Assembly: GCF_052180255.1 (NCBI RefSeq)
Contig: NZ_CP197466.1
Coordinates: forward strand, 3,844,001 to 3,908,000
DNA: 64,000 nt
Origin: Paenibacillus_AM sp052180255
GTDB lineage: Bacteria > Bacillota > Bacilli > Paenibacillales > NBRC-103111
Direction: 5' to 3'
Below are positions 63,209-64,000 of this stretch, piece after piece. Position numbers and translations under genes: made by a program. The notes below the pieces were generated by a model. The model did not search any database and was not told the DNA's origin. It was given only the letters and a program-made list of their open reading frames with translations. Each line of letters starts with the position of its first letter. Position 1 is the first letter of the stretch.

Positions 63209-63299
63209 CATTTTTATTGGTAAAACTTACTTATTTGTTCTCGATAACCCTATTTTTCTTATGAATGCTCCTGTTTTTGCCATTTTTATTGGTTAATGT
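63209..63299. repeat. Imperfect direct repeat with identical 13-bp core
   Basis: CATTTTTATTGGT occurs at 63209-63221 and 63281-63293, exactly 72 bp apart, and each copy continues with a similar A/T-rich segment and TACT(T)ATT. The downstream copy spans the spacer of the candidate plus-strand promoter, and the upstream copy could form a weaker version (TTATCA, 17 bp, TACTTA). Confidence 0.55.
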
Positions 63300-63305
63300 T
63301 ACTAT
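63277..63305 (+). promoter_or_regulatory. Candidate sigma-A promoter of the ABC ATPase gene
   Basis: A -35 TTGCCA (63277-63282) and -10 TACTAT (63300-63305) are spaced 17 bp, about 94 bp upstream of the ATG at 63399. Confidence 0.45.
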
Positions 63306-63398
63306 TTTGTGTGAAAAGGGCTCTTTTTTAACGCGGAAATTTGGATCTGAGACCCTAATTCTAGCGCACTATTTCCAATGAATAGGTAGGTGGGACTT

Positions 63399-64000
63399 AT
63401 GACGGACATGCTTCAAATCACAAATTTATATGGCGGTTATTTACCAGGCAAACCGATCCTGAAGGACGTTACATTTTCTGTTAAAAAAGGAGAGATGGTT
63501 GGCCTAATCGGTTTAAATGGCGCCGGGAAAAGTACAACCATTAAACATATTCTAGGTCTTATGCTTCCACAGCAAGGCAGCGTTCATATGAATGGACAAA
63601 CACTTGCGGAAAATACGGAGGTATATCGTAAATCTTATGCTTTTGTCCCTGAAACCCCAGAGTTATATTCGGAACTTACGGTGTGGGAGCACTTGGAACT
63701 AACTGCGATGGCATATAACATTCCTCGGGATGAATTTGAAAAGCGAACAGCACGATTACTCCAAGAATTCCGAATGGAAAATAAGAAGAACAGCTTATCC
63801 ACTCAGCTATCTAAGGGCATGAAACAAAAAGTGATGATTATGAATGCACTGCTTATTGAACCATCACTATATATTATTGATGAACCGTTCTTAGGACTTG
63901 ACCCCCTCGCCATGCGATCCTTGCTGGAAACCATGGATCGATTACGGCAGAATGGCGCATCATTTCTGATTTCCTCGCATATTTTAGCGACAATTGAATC
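63399..64000 (+). CDS. ABC transporter ATP-binding protein, EcsA-like (partial, 3' end beyond window)
   Basis: The first 200 residues of an ABC ATPase. It starts MTDMLQITNLYGGYLPGKPI. Visible are Walker A GLNGAGKST (about 43-51), the Q-loop FVPETPELY, the signature LSTQLSKGMKQK (about 130-141), Walker B LYIIDEPFLGLDP and the switch region SSHILAT. The PETPELYSELTVWEHL pattern is typical of EcsA and related exporter ATPases. AGGTGGG lies 5 bp before the ATG at 63399. It is divergent from yabE; the permease partner would lie beyond the window. Substrate unknown. Confidence 0.88.
   Translation, partial: MTDMLQITNLYGGYLPGKPILKDVTFSVKKGEMVGLIGLNGAGKSTTIKHILGLMLPQQGSVHMNGQTLAENTEVYRKSYAFVPETPELYSELTVWEHLELTAMAYNIPRDEFEKRTARLLQEFRMENKKNSLSTQLSKGMKQKVMIMNALLIEPSLYIIDEPFLGLDPLAMRSLLETMDRLRQNGASFLISSHILATIE

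Overview
The window comes from a low-to-mid GC, endospore-forming Firmicute. The family is most likely Paenibacillaceae, possibly Paenibacillus. This rests on the gene order of the Bacillus subtilis yabE-to-lysS region, a dense set of sporulation genes (spoIIE, spoVG, spoVT, fin, yabG, yabP, yabQ, sspF) and an rRNA operon. Almost everything is on the minus strand, which would fit replication entering from the right if genes are co-directional with the fork. No prophage, insertion sequence or CRISPR array was seen.

Layout from left to right. 1-5333: lgt (cut by the window edge), hprK, the sugar-ABC ATPase msmX/ugpC, a PucR/CdaR-type regulator and tagO. 5489-8599: the only plus-strand block of accessory character, holding a small membrane protein, gluconate 2-dehydrogenase subunit 3 and a GMC oxidoreductase in one operon, then a YqgV-like protein. 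8686-9523: eight tRNA genes. 9608-14869: an rRNA operon whose transcription order is 16S-5S-tRNA-Ile-tRNA-Ala-23S, then the tRNAs. 15362-17442: lysS and greA. 17695-23749: the para-aminobenzoate/folate operon pabB-pabA-pabC-folP-folB-folK-yazB-dusB. 23902-31098: nadA-nadB-nadC-coaX-hslO-yacD, then cysK with its own promoter. 31271-39724: ftsH, hpt, tilS, the yabS-yabT pair and spoIIE. 40019-46618: yabR, divIC, yabQ, yabP, rqcP, hup, yabN (mazG), a SpoVB-like flippase and spoVT. 46859-54279: a PrsA-like lipoprotein, mfd, fin, pth, glmU and spoVG. 54488-62628: purR, a PTS glucose-type permease, ispE, sspF, veg, yabG, ksgA, rnmV and yabE. 63399-64000: the start of an ABC ATPase on the plus strand.

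The region combines housekeeping (translation, tRNA repair and modification, folate, NAD, CoA, cysteine, isoprenoid and UDP-GlcNAc synthesis) with cell-envelope and sporulation functions. Promoter reading recovers much of the sporulation cascade: a 21-bp-spaced Spo0A-type promoter at spoIIE, sigma-H-like promoters at spoVG and hup, sigma-F at yabS, sigma-F/G at fin, sigma-G at spoVT and sspF, and sigma-K at yabG. A c-di-AMP (ydaO/yuaA) riboswitch with its own promoter and terminator precedes yabE.

Most of the window is conserved. The observations most worth following are the rRNA gene order with a terminator-like hairpin directly after 5S, the sigma-H/0A-box architecture at hup, the riboswitch-controlled yabE, the GMC operon with an unrecognised membrane partner, the RGG-rich YabR tail, and a duplicated promoter-like module upstream of the last gene. 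Functions are inferred from sequence reading only; no database search was possible.
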